In this document: piece by piece, positions 36,674-49,538 of the stretch | Numbering within the stretch: the stretch's first letter is position 1 | How the letters are laid out: every line of letters starts with the position of its first letter | Assembly: GCA_947683425.1 (NCBI GenBank) | Contig: CANTUQ010000109.1 | Span: 1,766,501 to 1,830,500 of the forward strand | Reading direction: 5' to 3' | From: Excoecaria cochinchinensis | Lineage: Eukaryota; Streptophyta; Magnoliopsida; Malpighiales; Euphorbiaceae | DNA length: 64,000 bases | Notes under the pieces: model-generated | Seen by the model: the letters and a program-made list of their open reading frames with translations, nothing else | Told to the model about the DNA's origin: nothing | Database searches by the model: none | Made by a program: the position numbers and the translations under genes

Positions 36674-38066
36674 TTAATTAATAAAAGAATAATAAATAAC
36701 AAATAAACAAATATAATAACAATAATTAACATAATCACAAAAACAGAATAATAAATATTAAATAAAATAATAAAAACAATAAATACAGAATTATAAATAA
36801 ATATTAATAATAATAATGATAAATAATTAATAATGATAATAATAACTAATAATAATAATAATATTAATATAAAAAAACAGAAAAAATAAATATGAAAATA
36901 ACATTAATAAATAATAAAAATATATTAAAACAGAATAATAAATAAATATATTAATAATATTAATAATAAAAATTCAGAAATTAAATAAATAAATATATAT
37001 AATAATAATAATAATATTAAAATAGAGGGAGAGAGGGAAACTCACCGGAGTGTCGCCGGAGCGGCGGTTGACGACACCTCCCTCGCCGCCTCGTAGATTG
37101 CGTCGTCGGGAGTCCAGTGCCGGTGACCACGCGCCGATCGGAGCTGCGGCTGTGCCGAAAATCACGTCGGAGGCCTTGGTTCGTCTCCCTCACGCACCAC
37201 CCTATGACAACTGACGGGGGAACGGTGGTCACCGTCTGAAGCGTCCGGACCTCCTCTCCACGGCGGCGGGGCGCGTGCGACGATCGGTGGCCGGATCTGG
37301 CTGGCGGAGGCGACGCCTCCTCCCCCTTTCTTTTTCTTCCTTTTTCCTCTCCGGTGGCCTGCGTTTCACTCTTCCTGGTCTACCTCTCTCTTCTCTCTTT
37401 GTTTTCCTTTTCTTTTTCCTTTGGTTTCTTTTATTTTGTTTGTTCTTGCTCTGTGTCTCTTTTGCTCTCTATTTTCCTACTCCCTCTTTTATGTTTTCTT
37501 TGGTTTTTCTTTGCCCAGCCGAGAGCCCTCCTCTTCTTGCTCTCTCTTTCTTTTCTTTTCCTTTCTTTTTCTTTTGCTCTCTCTTTCTTGATCTGCCGAG
37601 CCCCCTCTAATTTCCTCATCTTATTCTACTTATACCCCTAAATTAGGGCTAAGGGTCATCCAAGTAATTTCCTCCTTTTCTCTTTAATTAATCTCACTTA
37701 ATTCCAATTAATACACACATACTAATTTAATCAAACATTATACATTAACACATTAATTAATTAAACATTACATACATTACACATTGATATAATTAATCTA
37801 CTTAATATATAATTTATCTAATTAATTAAACATTATACATTTTAACTAATTAATTAACTAATTAATCTTTAATTTTACATGCATTTTAATTAATACCATA
37901 ATATTAACTAATTAATTAACTAACAACATTAACTAATTAATTACCTAATTTTACATGCACACATATTTATATATTTATTATATATATATATTTTTTTGGA
38001 GGGAATTATCAAGGATCCAAAATCACTATTTTCATTTTATGCCGGACTCGGGACCCGGTGTCTACA
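35276..38066 (-). repeat. 3' LTR of element B
   Basis: Contains a doubled 27-bp phrase (TTGCAATAAATCGCAAGTGC, 35360-35413), an AT-rich block with an (AAT)n run at 36638-36671, a GC-rich part (37040-37340) and a long pyrimidine-rich part (37340-37640). Leu/Phe/Ser-rich open frames over the pyrimidine tract are compositional, not genes. Confidence 0.9.
36638..36671 (+). repeat. (AAT)n microsatellite in the LTR of B
   Basis: About eleven AAT units; the same place in the other LTR (44948-44968) has clearly fewer, a marker of divergence since insertion. Confidence 0.85.
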
Positions 38067-38205
38067 GTTGCCCCCAATTTTGGAGAAGCTAGTGCATAGA
38101 CACCTAGGTGAGCTAAAATTCAAAGGAGAAAGTCCAAAATTCAGAGAGAGAAAGAGATGCAGAGACACCTACCTGAGGCGGTTGTCTTTTTGAACTGAGT
38201 GCCGT

Positions 38206-38680
38206 TGTTGTGATTGCAGAAGTGGCAGTGCCGTGATCGTGCTAACCCTCCATAGAGTGGTAGTGCCGTCATCGTGCTAGCCGTTCTGTTGAGTGGCGTG
38301 GTCGTGTTAACCGTTTAGAAGTGGTAGTGCCGTGGTCGTGCTAACCCTCCGTGGAGTGGTAGTGTCGCCATCGTGCTAACCCCTCTGAGATTTGAAATAG
38401 TATTGCCGTGGTCGTGCTAACCTTCCGTAGAATGGTAGTGCCGCCATCGTGCAAACCGTTTGGAGATGGTAGTGCCATGGTCGTGCTAACCTTCCGCAGA
38501 ATGGTAGTGCCGCCATCGTGCTAACCCCTCTGAGATTTGAAATGGTATTGCCGTGGTCGTGCTAACCTTCCGTAGAATGGTAGTGCCGCCATCGTGCAAA
38601 CCGTTTGGAGATGGTAGTGCCGTGGTCGTCCTAACTTTCCGCAGAATGGTAGTGCCGCCATCGTGCAAACCGTTTGGAAT
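38206..38680. repeat. Tandem repeats in the interior of element B
   Basis: Units of about 60 bp built from GTGGTAGTGCCGTGGTCGTG and CTAACCCTCCGTAGAGTGG phrases repeat about eight times with variation. Interior tandem arrays near the 3' end are frequent in Tat/Ogre-type elements. It is not a CRISPR array: there are no unique spacers. Confidence 0.8.
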
Positions 38681-38690
38681 TTAAAATAGA

Positions 38691-38802
38691 TTGCCCCCTG
38701 AGAGGTCTTTGGTTGAACTGCCCCCTGAGAGGTCTTTGGATTGATTGTGTCCCCCGAGAGGTCTTTGGTTGATTTGCCCCCTGAGAGGTCTTGGGTTGAT
38801 TG
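38691..38802. repeat. Four GCCCCCTGAGAGGTCTTTGG repeats in element B
   Basis: Units of 25-30 bp, directly next to the previous array and different in sequence from it. Confidence 0.85.
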
Positions 38803-41055
38803 TCTTGATTGATGGATGGAATGATGTCGTCACTCGGTTTCTGCTGGTGTCCGCATCGAGTCTCTTTTTCTGTAAGACTTAGAAAGGCAAATATGAAGAA
38901 AAAATTGTGAGCATGCACGTGAGATGCGTATGTATGCAGCAATGCAATATAAAAATTCCTCTAATTGGATTTGGAGGCAATAGCCGATTTGGTTGCAACT
39001 TGCAGTAAGATCAGTACTTTCTGGAATTGCCTTTAAATTTCATGCTCTTTGGGGATCATGAATTTCTCGTCCTAAACCTGTAGTCATTATTTTAAGGTAG
39101 TACGTCCCTTGTGGATTTTCACACTAGCTTTTCTTGGAGGAAAATGCGTCCTTTCGGATTTTCACATAACCCTGTGCCTTATTTTTGCCTGGAATGGACC
39201 CAACCCAACCCAATCCAGCGGTTTTTTTTTTTAGGACAGACTGCCTGTTTTCAGGTTTCACCCTGTCCTTTGGCCTAATTTTTTTCTTAGAGCGCCAATT
39301 ACGGTTTTCATCTCTAACGGCCTTTTTTCTTTCTTTTTTTTTTTTGTTTTTGTTTTTGTTTTTGTTTTTGTTTTTGTTTTTTTTGTAGAGAAACTGAAAT
39401 TGTTACCAAAGATCTTTCGGGTGTGACTGTCATGTGCTTGTGCCTCAAATCACAGTTGCACAGGCTTGATTCCTGTCATGAAGCACAACTGTAGACACTG
39501 GCTTCACAGTTGATAACATGATGAGTTGATTGGCGTGCTTAAATGATGAGAGCAGCAGCGGATAGACAGTAGCTTTGAGTATACAAGATGAACTGCTCTG
39601 GTTACATTAATGTCATTGTATAAATGCATGTATTTCAATTTGATTTCATAACACATGATCATTATTTGGCATTAATCTCAAGATACAAAACCTCATTTAA
39701 TCTCGGGATGGATCTTGAAAGCATCAAACTCCTGTTGTCACTCAGCACTCTTTTGATTTTCACAATTGAATATTTTCTCTGATTTTATTCTTTGAACGTG
39801 GATTCTAGATGCAACGTTGGAGACAAGACTTAACTCGAATGCATGAATGCACTCGTGGCTCCTCGCTTGAAGCTCAAGAAACACCATAGGCCTCTTCTTA
39901 CGTACCAAACCTTTTTAGAAGGTCATCTCCGCTAGTTGGATAAGACTGAACCCAGAATCAAGAGGTCTTACTTTGGTTGTAATGTCAGGCTTAGGTAGAT
40001 GGCTGTCAAAGAAAGATCAGGTCGCTAGAGAAGAATGGCCGCGATATTCACTCGACTGATGGATGAACCGTTCTCAGCTCAGTTGCATATACAAAGGATT
40101 TTTTTTTTAATTTGGACTCGGTAACATTTTACCTCCTTGAGATCAGAATAAAAAAGGGTAATCATTGAAACTAGTCAATTGGTTACTATTTTGAGCTCTC
40201 TTTTTGCTTCTTCTTTCTTTTTTTTCTTGTTTTTTTCTTTTTTTGTTTTTTTCGGCCTTTATTTTCTTCTTTTTTCCGATTCTTCTTCTTTTTTTGCTTT
40301 TCTTTTTTTTTCTTTTTTGTTTTATTTTTTTTTGAGCTCATGCCTTTTATGCACAACTAAACCCTTTTTTCAAAGTGTAAACTCACCCTTACCAAGACAA
40401 TTTTTGATAATCCAAAGAATTGTTCAAACGTACATCCATCCTTTTTAGAGCGGCCACTCTTCTAAGGGGAAGCCAAAATCATTTTAGGCGAGGGGATAGT
40501 TTTAATGTGTGTAACAACAAAATTGGCACGCATTCAGCATACCTCCATAAAGGCTCAACGGGCTAGCAAGCGATTGCAGAATAAGGGTAGGAAATAGTCA
40601 TTTAGAGAGCTATGCAAAGAAAAGATTGCCTAAATCATTTTCCAGGTTCTGTCTTATCCAGAGATCGCTTTGACGGGTAATCAGAAAGGTTCTAGTGTTC
40701 TTAGTGAGTTTTCATCCAATCTCCTAATTGCAACTAGTTTTTCTTCCTTATTTTTATTCTCTCTGAATTTCCCTCTATACAGGAGTTATATCAGATGCCA
40801 TCAAGATTTTCTTTGAATTTTCCAAAGTTTCAAGATTAAATGCAATAGTATTAATTGAATTAATGTCAAAATGAATGAATGTATCATGATCATAAGAAAT
40901 GAAATCATTAGAAATAATATACAAGTACGCAAAACATTGTTCATCATATTAACATAACCAAAATGTCATAAAGAGTTCTCAAAATACAGAGACATATAAC
41001 ATAATATCTCCAGGTAGTTCTTGCAAAATATGCCGCTCCGGTGGACTGGATTCGA
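38803..41055 (-). other. Interior of element B, no polymerase recognised
   Basis: Between the repeats and the end of gag there is no reverse transcriptase, RNase H or integrase motif on either strand. There are T-rich tracts at 39320-39385 (TTTTTG repeats) and 40180-40340. The sequence may be decayed or foreign filler. Confidence 0.6.
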
Positions 41056-42470
41056 TCACATATTCGGTGGAGGGACTGCGTTGTAGCCCGACTTCTTATT
41101 TTTCTCTCTCTTTTCAGGGTCCGTTATCTGCTTCGTGTCAATGAGGTCCTGAATCTTGTTCCTCAGGGTTCGACAGTAGTCCGTCAGGTGCCCAGTATGT
41201 TGATGATAGGCGCAGTACTGGTCATCTCTATGCCCTGGCTGTCCCTGATTCATGGCCGGCCTAGGCGCTAGAGGTTGTATCTTGCCTTCCTTCATAAGCC
41301 TTTCCAGTACCCAAGATAAAGAGCGACCCAAGTTAGAATAGTACCTCTGACCCTGTCCAATCCCAGTTACTGAGACCTCGGCTGCCTTGCCATTTCTATT
41401 GTTGCTGCTTCCAGCTCCCCCTGATCTGTTCCCTGACTGATTCCCAAAGTTTCTCCTAGGAAAGCTATTCTGACTCGCCTTCTTTGCCAGGTAGGCCCCC
41501 TCAGCTTCTACAGCAATATCTTTCAATGATTCCCAATCTCTAAGCCCTTTGAAGCTCAGCAGGTCCCTCAGGTAAGGACATGAATTTTTGATAAATAGCC
41601 TAATCTGATCAGCTGTGTCAGGCTTCCGTTTCATTTCCATTACCCTGTTCCTCCACCTTGTGAGGTACTCATGGAACGATTCATCGGGCTTTTGCTGTAG
41701 AAGTTCAAGGTCTTTCAGGGTGACCTCCATTCTAGTACTGCAATCGTACTGTTTCATAAATTCATCGGTCAGCAGGTCTCAGTCTTCTTTACACCTCCTA
41801 TCCAGCCCATGATACCAGTCTACTGCAGGTCCCGCCAGGCTGAGGCAAAAATACTCCACTTTTTGCTTCTTGCTTAGCCCCGTGCCCTTCATCACTAAGG
41901 TATACTGCTTGACATGCGCAGAAGGGTCTGAAGTACCGTTAAACTTTGGCAGCTCAGGCATTTTAAATCTCTGGGGCAGCAATTCTTCATCTCCCAAATT
42001 TCTGTCTTCAGGGTTGACCCCTTTTCCAGCTGACAACATTCGGGTGATGGTCTCAATCTGCTGTCTCATTGCTCTCAGAGTCTCGTCCTCCACTTTGGGT
42101 GCTCTACTCCTCACAGGTTGGTGGGCTACTACTTCCTCAATCTCATCTTCTTCCACAAAATTCTCCTCGGGATTATGAACCCTGCCCTTCTTGGCTCAAC
42201 AGGTGCAGCTTCGTTCTCATTAATAGGTTGACAAGCAGCCACTCCAGCGAAGGGAGCCTCCCCACCAGCAGGCAGTTCAACTTGCCCCCGAGGAGGGACT
42301 GCTGGTACTTGTGGAGCAATGGGTGGTTGCAGAATAGGAGGTGCTTGTGCAGCAGGGGGATGGGCAATTCTTTCGACCATCGCGCCCATCATATCCAACA
42401 TTCACCGTTCAAATTCATCCAGCCTCCGGGCAAGGTCTTGAGTGGTTAAATTTCCAGTTTCGTCCGCCAT
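41056..42470 (-). pseudogene. gag of element B, broken
   Basis: Minus-strand frame from ATG 42470 (MADETGNLTT). After a Pro/Ala-rich part comes the core gag domain (FKMPELPKFNGTSDPSAHVK through AGPAVDWYHGL, about 41810-41980, then LLQQKPDESFHEYLTRWRNR) and a C-terminal finger-like CAYHQHTGHLTDYC (41157-41198) followed by LRNKIQDLI. That C-x2-H-x4-H-x4-C style is typical of Tat and Athila gag. Lesions: TGA at about 42402, one frameshift between about 42180 and 42130, and TGA at 41779 where Trp is expected. It ends at 41056 without running into protease. Confidence 0.8.
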
Positions 42471-43587
42471 AGAGGATGAAGTACTAGATGTCGAGAGTGG
42501 CTCAGGATCCCAATCGAGCACTAATTCGAGCAATCCAAAAGGCGAGTCTGTCCTTACTAATCGACCGTCGGGACCTCTAACCCACTTAGAAGAATCTATG
42601 ATGGATAAAAATTTAAATTGTTAGTATGATGCGTGTATGATAATATACAATGCATGATCGTGAATTGTGCAGATGGAGTGAAAAAATCAATAAATTGCAA
42701 TTATGCGATGCAATGCATGAAAATAAATATACACGTGATTGTATATGTATGTGAAAAATAATATGCAGGCAAAAGGATATATACACACAATATGAAATGT
42801 ATTTTTTATTTTTTATATTTTATATATTTATATATTTTTTATTTTTTTTGACATGAATGACATGTGATGTATGTACATGTTGTGCAGCATTCACAGCCAC
42901 ATGCAAGCAGGTATATCCTTCCAACCTTATTTCTCCCACACACGAGGTCGTGCGGTCTTTTTCCTAGGTGGGCTTTATCCAAGGGTTAACAGGGAACCCA
43001 ATGGACGCGTATAGTGCACGGTGAAAAACCGGCAACGTAACAATTCTTACTTTAAATCACATGCGTATGGATGTTTGGCCATTATATATTTAAACAATTC
43101 GATTAAATCAAGATGGGCCCATCGGGGCATGAAAGCCTTTGATGAAAACCATTCAATTTGATTGATTTTGTTCAATATATGATGGCCCAAATAGCAAGCA
43201 CGATATTATGGTACATGTCACCTAGTGGAAGTTTTTATTGCCATTACATGGGCTTTGATTAAAAAGTGGTGTTACTTTAGGGCTACCCAAGCATGGTCCC
43301 TGCCAACAGGCCTAGCTCATCACGAGCGTAACGACCGATCGGGTCACCATTTGATATACCTTGATGGTACGAGACTTGGGCTGGTGATTATCCTTAACAC
43401 TTCCCTAAATTGAGTGAAAATAGGGTCGTGCTCCAGGAACGCACCGGGGCTAATAAAGGGACCAAACTAGCATAGTTCTAAAGCTCTAATGGGATGTAAT
43501 GCAAATTTGAAAGAAGAGCGAAATTTATAAACTAAAACTTAATTGTAAATTTTAATCAAGGTACTTTCGAATCGAAGTCTCAAATAT
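42471..43587 (-). other. Untranslated leader of element B
   Basis: About 1.1 kb between primer site and gag start, AT-rich in the middle, without a supported gene. Long leaders are usual in Tat/Ogre-type elements. Confidence 0.6.
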
Positions 43588-43606
43588 GTCCCCAGTGGAG
43601 TCGCCA
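43588..43606 (-). other. Primer-binding site of element B
   Basis: Minus strand reads TGGCGACTCCACTGGGGAC one base inside the 5' LTR. It differs from the tRNA-Met site used by elements A and C. In Ogre elements a similar site pairs with tRNA-Arg; that pairing is inferred here. Confidence 0.7.
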
Positions 43607-43607
43607 C

Positions 43608-46384
43608 TGTGACGCGCACCGGATGTCCACTCGGCCGCCCCTATGACCGCCCGCTTGAGGGCGATCGGGCACTTGAGGGTCCGTTAACAGTTTGCAATAA
43701 ATCGCAAGTGCGTCTATGTTGCAATAAATCGCAAGTGCGTTAATGTTGGGCAACAAGGAGGTTTCATGGAGTCGCCACCCAATAGAACATTAAGAAAGTT
43801 TCTCTCGCCTCGGAGAGCCTAAAACTGCGCTTAATATCCATTTTGGGCCAACCAAAGGGGTCTTGGAAGGTAAACCTCTCGCCCTAAGGAGCCTAGGATT
43901 AACGTCAAAGTCTCGTGACACAAGAGGTGTCTTGGAGGGTAAACCTCTCGCCTCTTTGAGCCCAAAGACCAAAGATAGGTTCGGGACTTCTCATTTATTC
44001 GTACTTTGATTAATTTTACAATTAGGTTTTGAGTTTATTAGTTCGCTCTCTCTCCACACGATGCAATTTAAATTAAAGGCGCAATCATCCATTTAAGAGC
44101 ATAAAATAAAATAGCATTAAAGCATAAAATAAATTTACAATAATACTAAGGGCAGAATACAACCCTCGCTTGTAAATGTGCGATACATGCATAAAACGGG
44201 TTATTCATTAACAATGAGAACATTGGTCCTCGCATGCATTCATTATGGAAAACGATTTTTATGTGATGGTATTATTGGGTAAAAATAGGACATTGGTCCA
44301 GTTTTATTTAGCAAACATTCTATTTAGCAGAAAACATTTGTGTGGTGGTTCTTTTTAAGAGCGGTCGAAAATCATTTTATTATTACAGACCACAGATAAA
44401 TAAAATAATATAAAATAATAATTACATGCTTTTAAATAAATAATTAATAAATATTAAACTACTCGTCTCGACTGTGCTCCTCGAACGAGTCGCATTGCCA
44501 CTCTCGTGGTTACGGTCATGACAGGATAATAATAGTAATTAGCAATGAATTAATTAATAATTGAATAAATAAATAAATACGTAAGTGAATAATTGAATAA
44601 AATAAAATAAATTAAAATCAATAATTAACTAAATTAAATAAAATAAGAAATAAATGATGAATAAATAAATGGTTTAATGAATGATTAAATGAATTTAATA
44701 AATGATTAAATAGATTGATAATTAATTTGGTGTGGTGGAAAAATGAGATTAATGCATGTAAATAACAATTATGGTGATGAAAACCAATGAAAATAAGAAT
44801 AAGACAAATAATTACACAACAATATTATAAAATGATAATATTAATGATAACAAAAATAATAGCAATAAAATAAATAATAACAACAATATATAAAAACAGA
44901 AAATAATAATAAATGAATAAATATAACAATTAATTAATAACACCCAAATAATAATAATAATAATAATATTAATTAATAAAAGAATAATAAATAACAAATA
45001 AATAAATATAATAACAATAATTAACATAATCACAAAAACAGAATAATAAATATTAAATAAAATAATAAAAACAATAAATGCAGAATTATAAATAAATATT
45101 AATAATAATAATGATAAATAATTAATAATGATAATAATAACTAATAATAATAATAATATTAATATAAAAAAATAGAAAAAATAAATATGAAAATAACAAT
45201 AATAAATAATAAAAATAATATTAAAACAGAATAATAAATAAATATAAATAAATATATTAATAATATTAATAATAAAAATTCAGAAATTAAATAAATATAT
45301 ATATAATAATAATAATATTAAAACAGAGGGAGAGGGAAACTCACCGGAGTGTCGCCGGAGCGGCGGTTGACGACACCTCCCTTGCCGCCTCGTAGATCGC
45401 ATCGTCGGGAGTCCAGCGCCGGTGACCACGCGTCGATCGGAGCTGCAGCTGTGCCGGAAATCACGTCGGAGGCCTCGGTTCGTCTCCCTCATGCACAACC
45501 CTACGGCAACCGACGGGGGAACGGCGGCCACCGTCTGAAACGTCCGGACCTCCTCTCCATGGCGGCGGGGCGCGTGCGATGATCGGTGGCCGGATCTGGC
45601 CGGCGGAGGCGACGCTTCCTCCCCCTTTCTTTTTCTTCCTTTTCCCTCTCCGGTGGCCTGCGTTTCACTCTTCCTGGTCTACCTCTCTCTTCTCTCTTTG
45701 TTTTCCTTTTCTTTTTCCTTTGGTTTCTTTTATTTTGTTTGTTCTTGCTCTGTGTCTCTTTTGCTCTCTATTTTCCTACTCCCTCTTTTATGTTTTCTTT
45801 GGTTTTTCTTTGCCCAGCCGAGAGCCCTCCTCTTCTTGCTCTCTCTTTCTTTTCTTTTTCCTTTCTTTTCTTTTCCATTCTTTTTCTTTTGCTCTCTCTT
45901 TCTTGATCTGCCGAGCCCCCTCTAATTTCCTCATCTTATTCTACTTATACCCCTAAATTAGGGCTAAGGGTCATCCAAGTAATTTCCTCCTTTTCTCTTT
46001 AATTAATCTCACTTAATTCCAATTAATACACACATACTAATTTAATCAAACATTATACATTAACACATTAATTAATTAAACATTACATACATTACACATT
46101 GATATAATTAATCTACTTAATATATAATTTATCTAATTAATTAAACATTCTACATTTTAACTAATTAATTAACTAATTAATCTATAATTTTACATGCATT
46201 TTAATTAATACCATAATATTAACTAATTAATTAACTAACAACATTAACTAATTAATTACCTAATTTTACACGCACACATATTTATATATTTATTATATAT
46301 ATATATATATTTTTTGGAGGGAATTATCAAGGATCCAAAATCACTATTTTCATTTTATGCCGGACTCGGGACCCGGTGTCTACA
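43608..46384 (-). repeat. 5' LTR of element B
   Basis: 2777 bp, very similar to 35276-38066, with scattered substitutions, a shorter AAT run and small indels (for example near 36343-36380 of the partner). This indicates an insertion younger than element A, as the nesting requires. Confidence 0.9.
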
Positions 46385-46389
46385 CCTAC
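46385..46389. other. Target-site duplication of element B (right)
   Basis: CCTAC, identical to 35271-35275. The joined target is the purine-rich tract between the last codons of A and A's 3' LTR. Confidence 0.9.
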
Positions 46390-46399
46390 TAACAAGAAT

Positions 46400-49300
46400 T
46401 TAATCCTCGAAATTCTTACCTGAACTGAACAAATGCGGATACTGAGCTCTCATCGACTCTTCTGGTTCCCAAGTCGCTTCCTCGACCCCATGATGATTCC
46501 ATAACACCTTTACCAATGGGATTTGCTTCCTCCTCAGTTGTCTCACTTCTCGAGCTAGGATGGCTCTCGGTTCCTCATCATAAGAAAAATCTGGTTGCAC
46601 TTGTACATCCTGAACTGAAAGAACATGCGAAGGATCTGATCTGTACCGACGTAGCATCGAAACATGGAACACATCGTGCAACTTCGCCAATTCTATAGGT
46701 AAAGCCAATTTATAGGCTACCGGACCAACCTTAGCCAAAATCTCATGAGGACCAATGAAGCGAGGACTAAGCTTACCTTTCTTTCCAAACCGAAGCACTT
46801 TCCTCCAAGGTGAAACTTTAAGGAAAACCTTGTCCCCAACCTCATACTGCACATCTTTCCTCTTCAAGTTGGCATAGGACTTTTGTCGATCCTTAGCCGC
46901 TTTCAAATTTTGCTGCACAACTCTGATATTCTCCTCGGTATCCCTAACCAACTCTAGCCCAATAACTGATCGCTCGGATAGCTCGGTGCAACAAACCGGA
47001 GTCCTATATTGCCGACCATATAAAGCCTCATACAGTGCCATACCGATGCTCGACTGAAAGCTATTATTGTAGGCAAACTCCATAAGCGACACATATTTGT
47101 CCCAGTTACCCGGAAAGTCCAAAACACAAGCCCTCAACATATCCTCCAGAATCTGAATGATCCGCTCTGACTGACCATCTGTCTGAGGATGAAATGCTGT
47201 ACTGAAGTTTAACTATGTACCCAAAGCTCTCTGCAACTCTTTCCAAAACTTTGAAGTGAACCTTAGGTCCCGATCTGATACTATGGATAATGGCACTCCA
47301 TGCAACCGAACTATTTCATCCACATAGATACTGGCCAATCTACCCATCGGATAGTCCACTCTCATAGGCAAGAAATGAGCTGACTTCGTAAGTCAATCCA
47401 CTATCACCCAAACTGAGTCGTGCTTCCTCTGAGTCAAAGGCAATCTAGCTACAAAGTCCATGGCTATATCATCCCACTTCCACTCGGGAATGGATAAAGG
47501 CATAAGCAATCCCGAAGGAACTTGATGCTCGGCCTTTACCTGCTGACATGTCAAACACTTAGACATAAAATCCACAATATCCCTCTTCATACCGGACTAC
47601 TAATAAAATTGCTTCATGTCTCGATACATCTTTTCATTGCCAGGATGCATCGTAAAAACCGTACTATGCGCCTCAATCAGAAGTTGTTTCCTTAACTCAT
47701 CATTCTCAGGTACACACAAGCGGTTCTGATATATCAACACCCCATCAAGAACTGAGAAATCTGATTATTTACCCGAACTAACCTCTTGCATAATCTGCTG
47801 TAGCCTCTCATCATCCTTCTGAGCATCAACAATCATCTGTCTCAAGGTAGGCTTTGCTCTCAACTGAGCAATCAAAGCTCCATCTGAATCGAACCTCCAT
47901 CTAAACCGTCTCAGGAACAAAGATGCAACTGACTTTCGACTCAAAGCATCAGCGACTACATTGGCCTTACCCGGATGGTAATCCACTATGCAGTCGTAGT
48001 GCTTAAACAACTCAAGCCAACGGCGCTGTCTCATGTTCAACTCTTTCTGTGTGAGGAAATACTTCAAACTCTTATGGTCCGTAAAGATCCTATATTTTTC
48101 CCCATACAGATAATGGCGCCAAATTTTCAAAGAAAAAATCACAGCCGCTAACTCTAAATCATGTGTCGGATAATTCCTCTCATGTGGCTTTAACTGTCGA
48201 GAAGCATAAGCCACAACCTTACTTTCGTGCATCAAAACACAGCCAAGTCCGACACCCGATGCATCACTATACATGACAAACTCTTTACTCGAGATGGGTT
48301 GAGTAAGTATAGGAGCCTCGACTAGCAACTTCTTCAACTGTTCAAAACAAGCCTAACACTTATCTGACCATTCGAATCTAACTCATTTTCTTAACAACCT
48401 CGTCATCGGAGCAACAATCACTGAAAAACTCTTAACAAATCGACGGTATTATCCCGCCAAACCAAGAAAACTCCTCACTTCCTAAACATTTCTAGGCGCA
48501 TTCCAATCAACTATTGCCTCAATCTTAGCCGGATCAACTTGAATACCCTTAGCCGATACGATATGTCCCAAAAATGACACTTCCCGAAGCCAAAAGTCAC
48601 ACTTGCTAAGCTTAGCAAACAACCGATGATCTCTTAATACTTGCAAAACCAACCGAAGATGCTCTTCATGCTCACTCTCATCCCTGGAATACACCAAGAT
48701 GTCATCTATAAACACCACTACAAACCGGTCTAAGTATGGCCTAAACACTCGGTTCATCAAATCCATGAATGCCGTAGGTGCATTGGTCAAACCAAACGGC
48801 ATAACAAGAAACTCATAGTGACCATACCGAGTTTGAAATGCAGTCTTAACCACATCCTCATCCTTAACTCGCAACTGATAGTACCCTGACCGGAGATCAA
48901 TCTTTGAGAAAACACCTGCACCTCGAAGCTGATCAAACAGATCCTCAATCCTAGGCAAAGGATACTTGTTCTTCACTGTGACCTTATTAATCTGCCTATA
49001 GTCGATACACATCCTTAGAGTCCCATCCTTCTTCTTGACAAACAGAACCGGAGCTTCCCATGGAGATATGCTGGGTCGAATAAATCTCCTTATCCAATAG
49101 CTCTTGTAGTTGAGTTTTAAGTTTTCTCAACTCTACAGGAGCCATCCGATAAGGTGCTTTCGATATGTGAGTGGTACCCGGTATAATCTCAATGGATAAC
49201 TCAACTTCTCTCTCAGGAGGCAAACCAGGCAACTCACTCGGAAATACATCACTAAACTCCTGCACTATAGGAATATCTTCAATCCTGACTTGATCCCTAT

Positions 49301-49538
49301 TGGAATCTAAAACCATAGCTAGGAAAGTCTCACAACCCTTCCTAATAAATCTCTTAGCTTGCATTGCAGAAATCACATTATTCACCGAACTGGCACCAAA
49401 ACCTTTCACAAACACAGGAGAATGACCTTTATCCCGAAGCACAACTGTCTTCCTATGGCAATCAACTACAACCTGATGCTTATCCAACCAGTCCATACCC
49501 AGAATCAGATCAAACTCTCTAATTAAAAGGCAACTCAA
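46400..49538 (-). pseudogene. pol of element A (protease end, RT, RNase H, integrase, chromodomain), broken
   Basis: In element order: LGMDWLDKHQ linker (about 49490), RT (48482-49012) with MCIDYRQINK, MPFGLTNAP and the active-site FIDDIL; RNase H (47765-48337) with YSDASGVGLG and FTDHKSLKYF; integrase with zinc-finger CLTCQQVKAEHQ (about 47530), core DDIAMDFVARLPL, SDRDLRFTS and TDGQSER; then the GPHEIL region and a chromodomain-like tail. Lesions: a base insertion near 49084, stops at 48482, near 48450 and 48354, at 47765, two next to 47600, at 47393 and near 47214. Unlike element C it keeps the complete integrase core region. Confidence 0.9.

Larger units (their letters stand above)
35276..46384 (-). 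mobile_element. Element B: non-autonomous LTR retrotransposon with gag only (TR-GAG-like, Tat/Ogre-related)
   Basis: 11.1 kb with LTRs of 2791 and 2777 bp (TGTGACGCGC...GGTGTCTACA on the plus strand), a 5-bp target duplication, a primer site reading TGGCGACTCCACTGGGGAC and a purine-rich GGGGGCAAC next to the 3' LTR. The only recognisable gene is a minus-strand gag. About 3 kb where polymerase would lie has no RT, RNase H or integrase motif. The primer site and gag zinc-finger style resemble Tat/Ogre elements. The arrangement matches terminal-repeat retrotransposons with GAG (TR-GAG), which depend on autonomous relatives. Confidence 0.8.

Noticed and set aside
37275..37641. Several Leu/Phe/Ser-rich open frames, repeated at 45579-45956
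   Set aside because: They are readings of the pyrimidine-rich tract in the two LTRs of element B, in several frames at once, on the strand opposite to the element; no domain and no start context.
38206..38802. CRISPR-like regular repeats
   Set aside because: Units vary and directly abut with no unique spacers, inside a plant retrotransposon.
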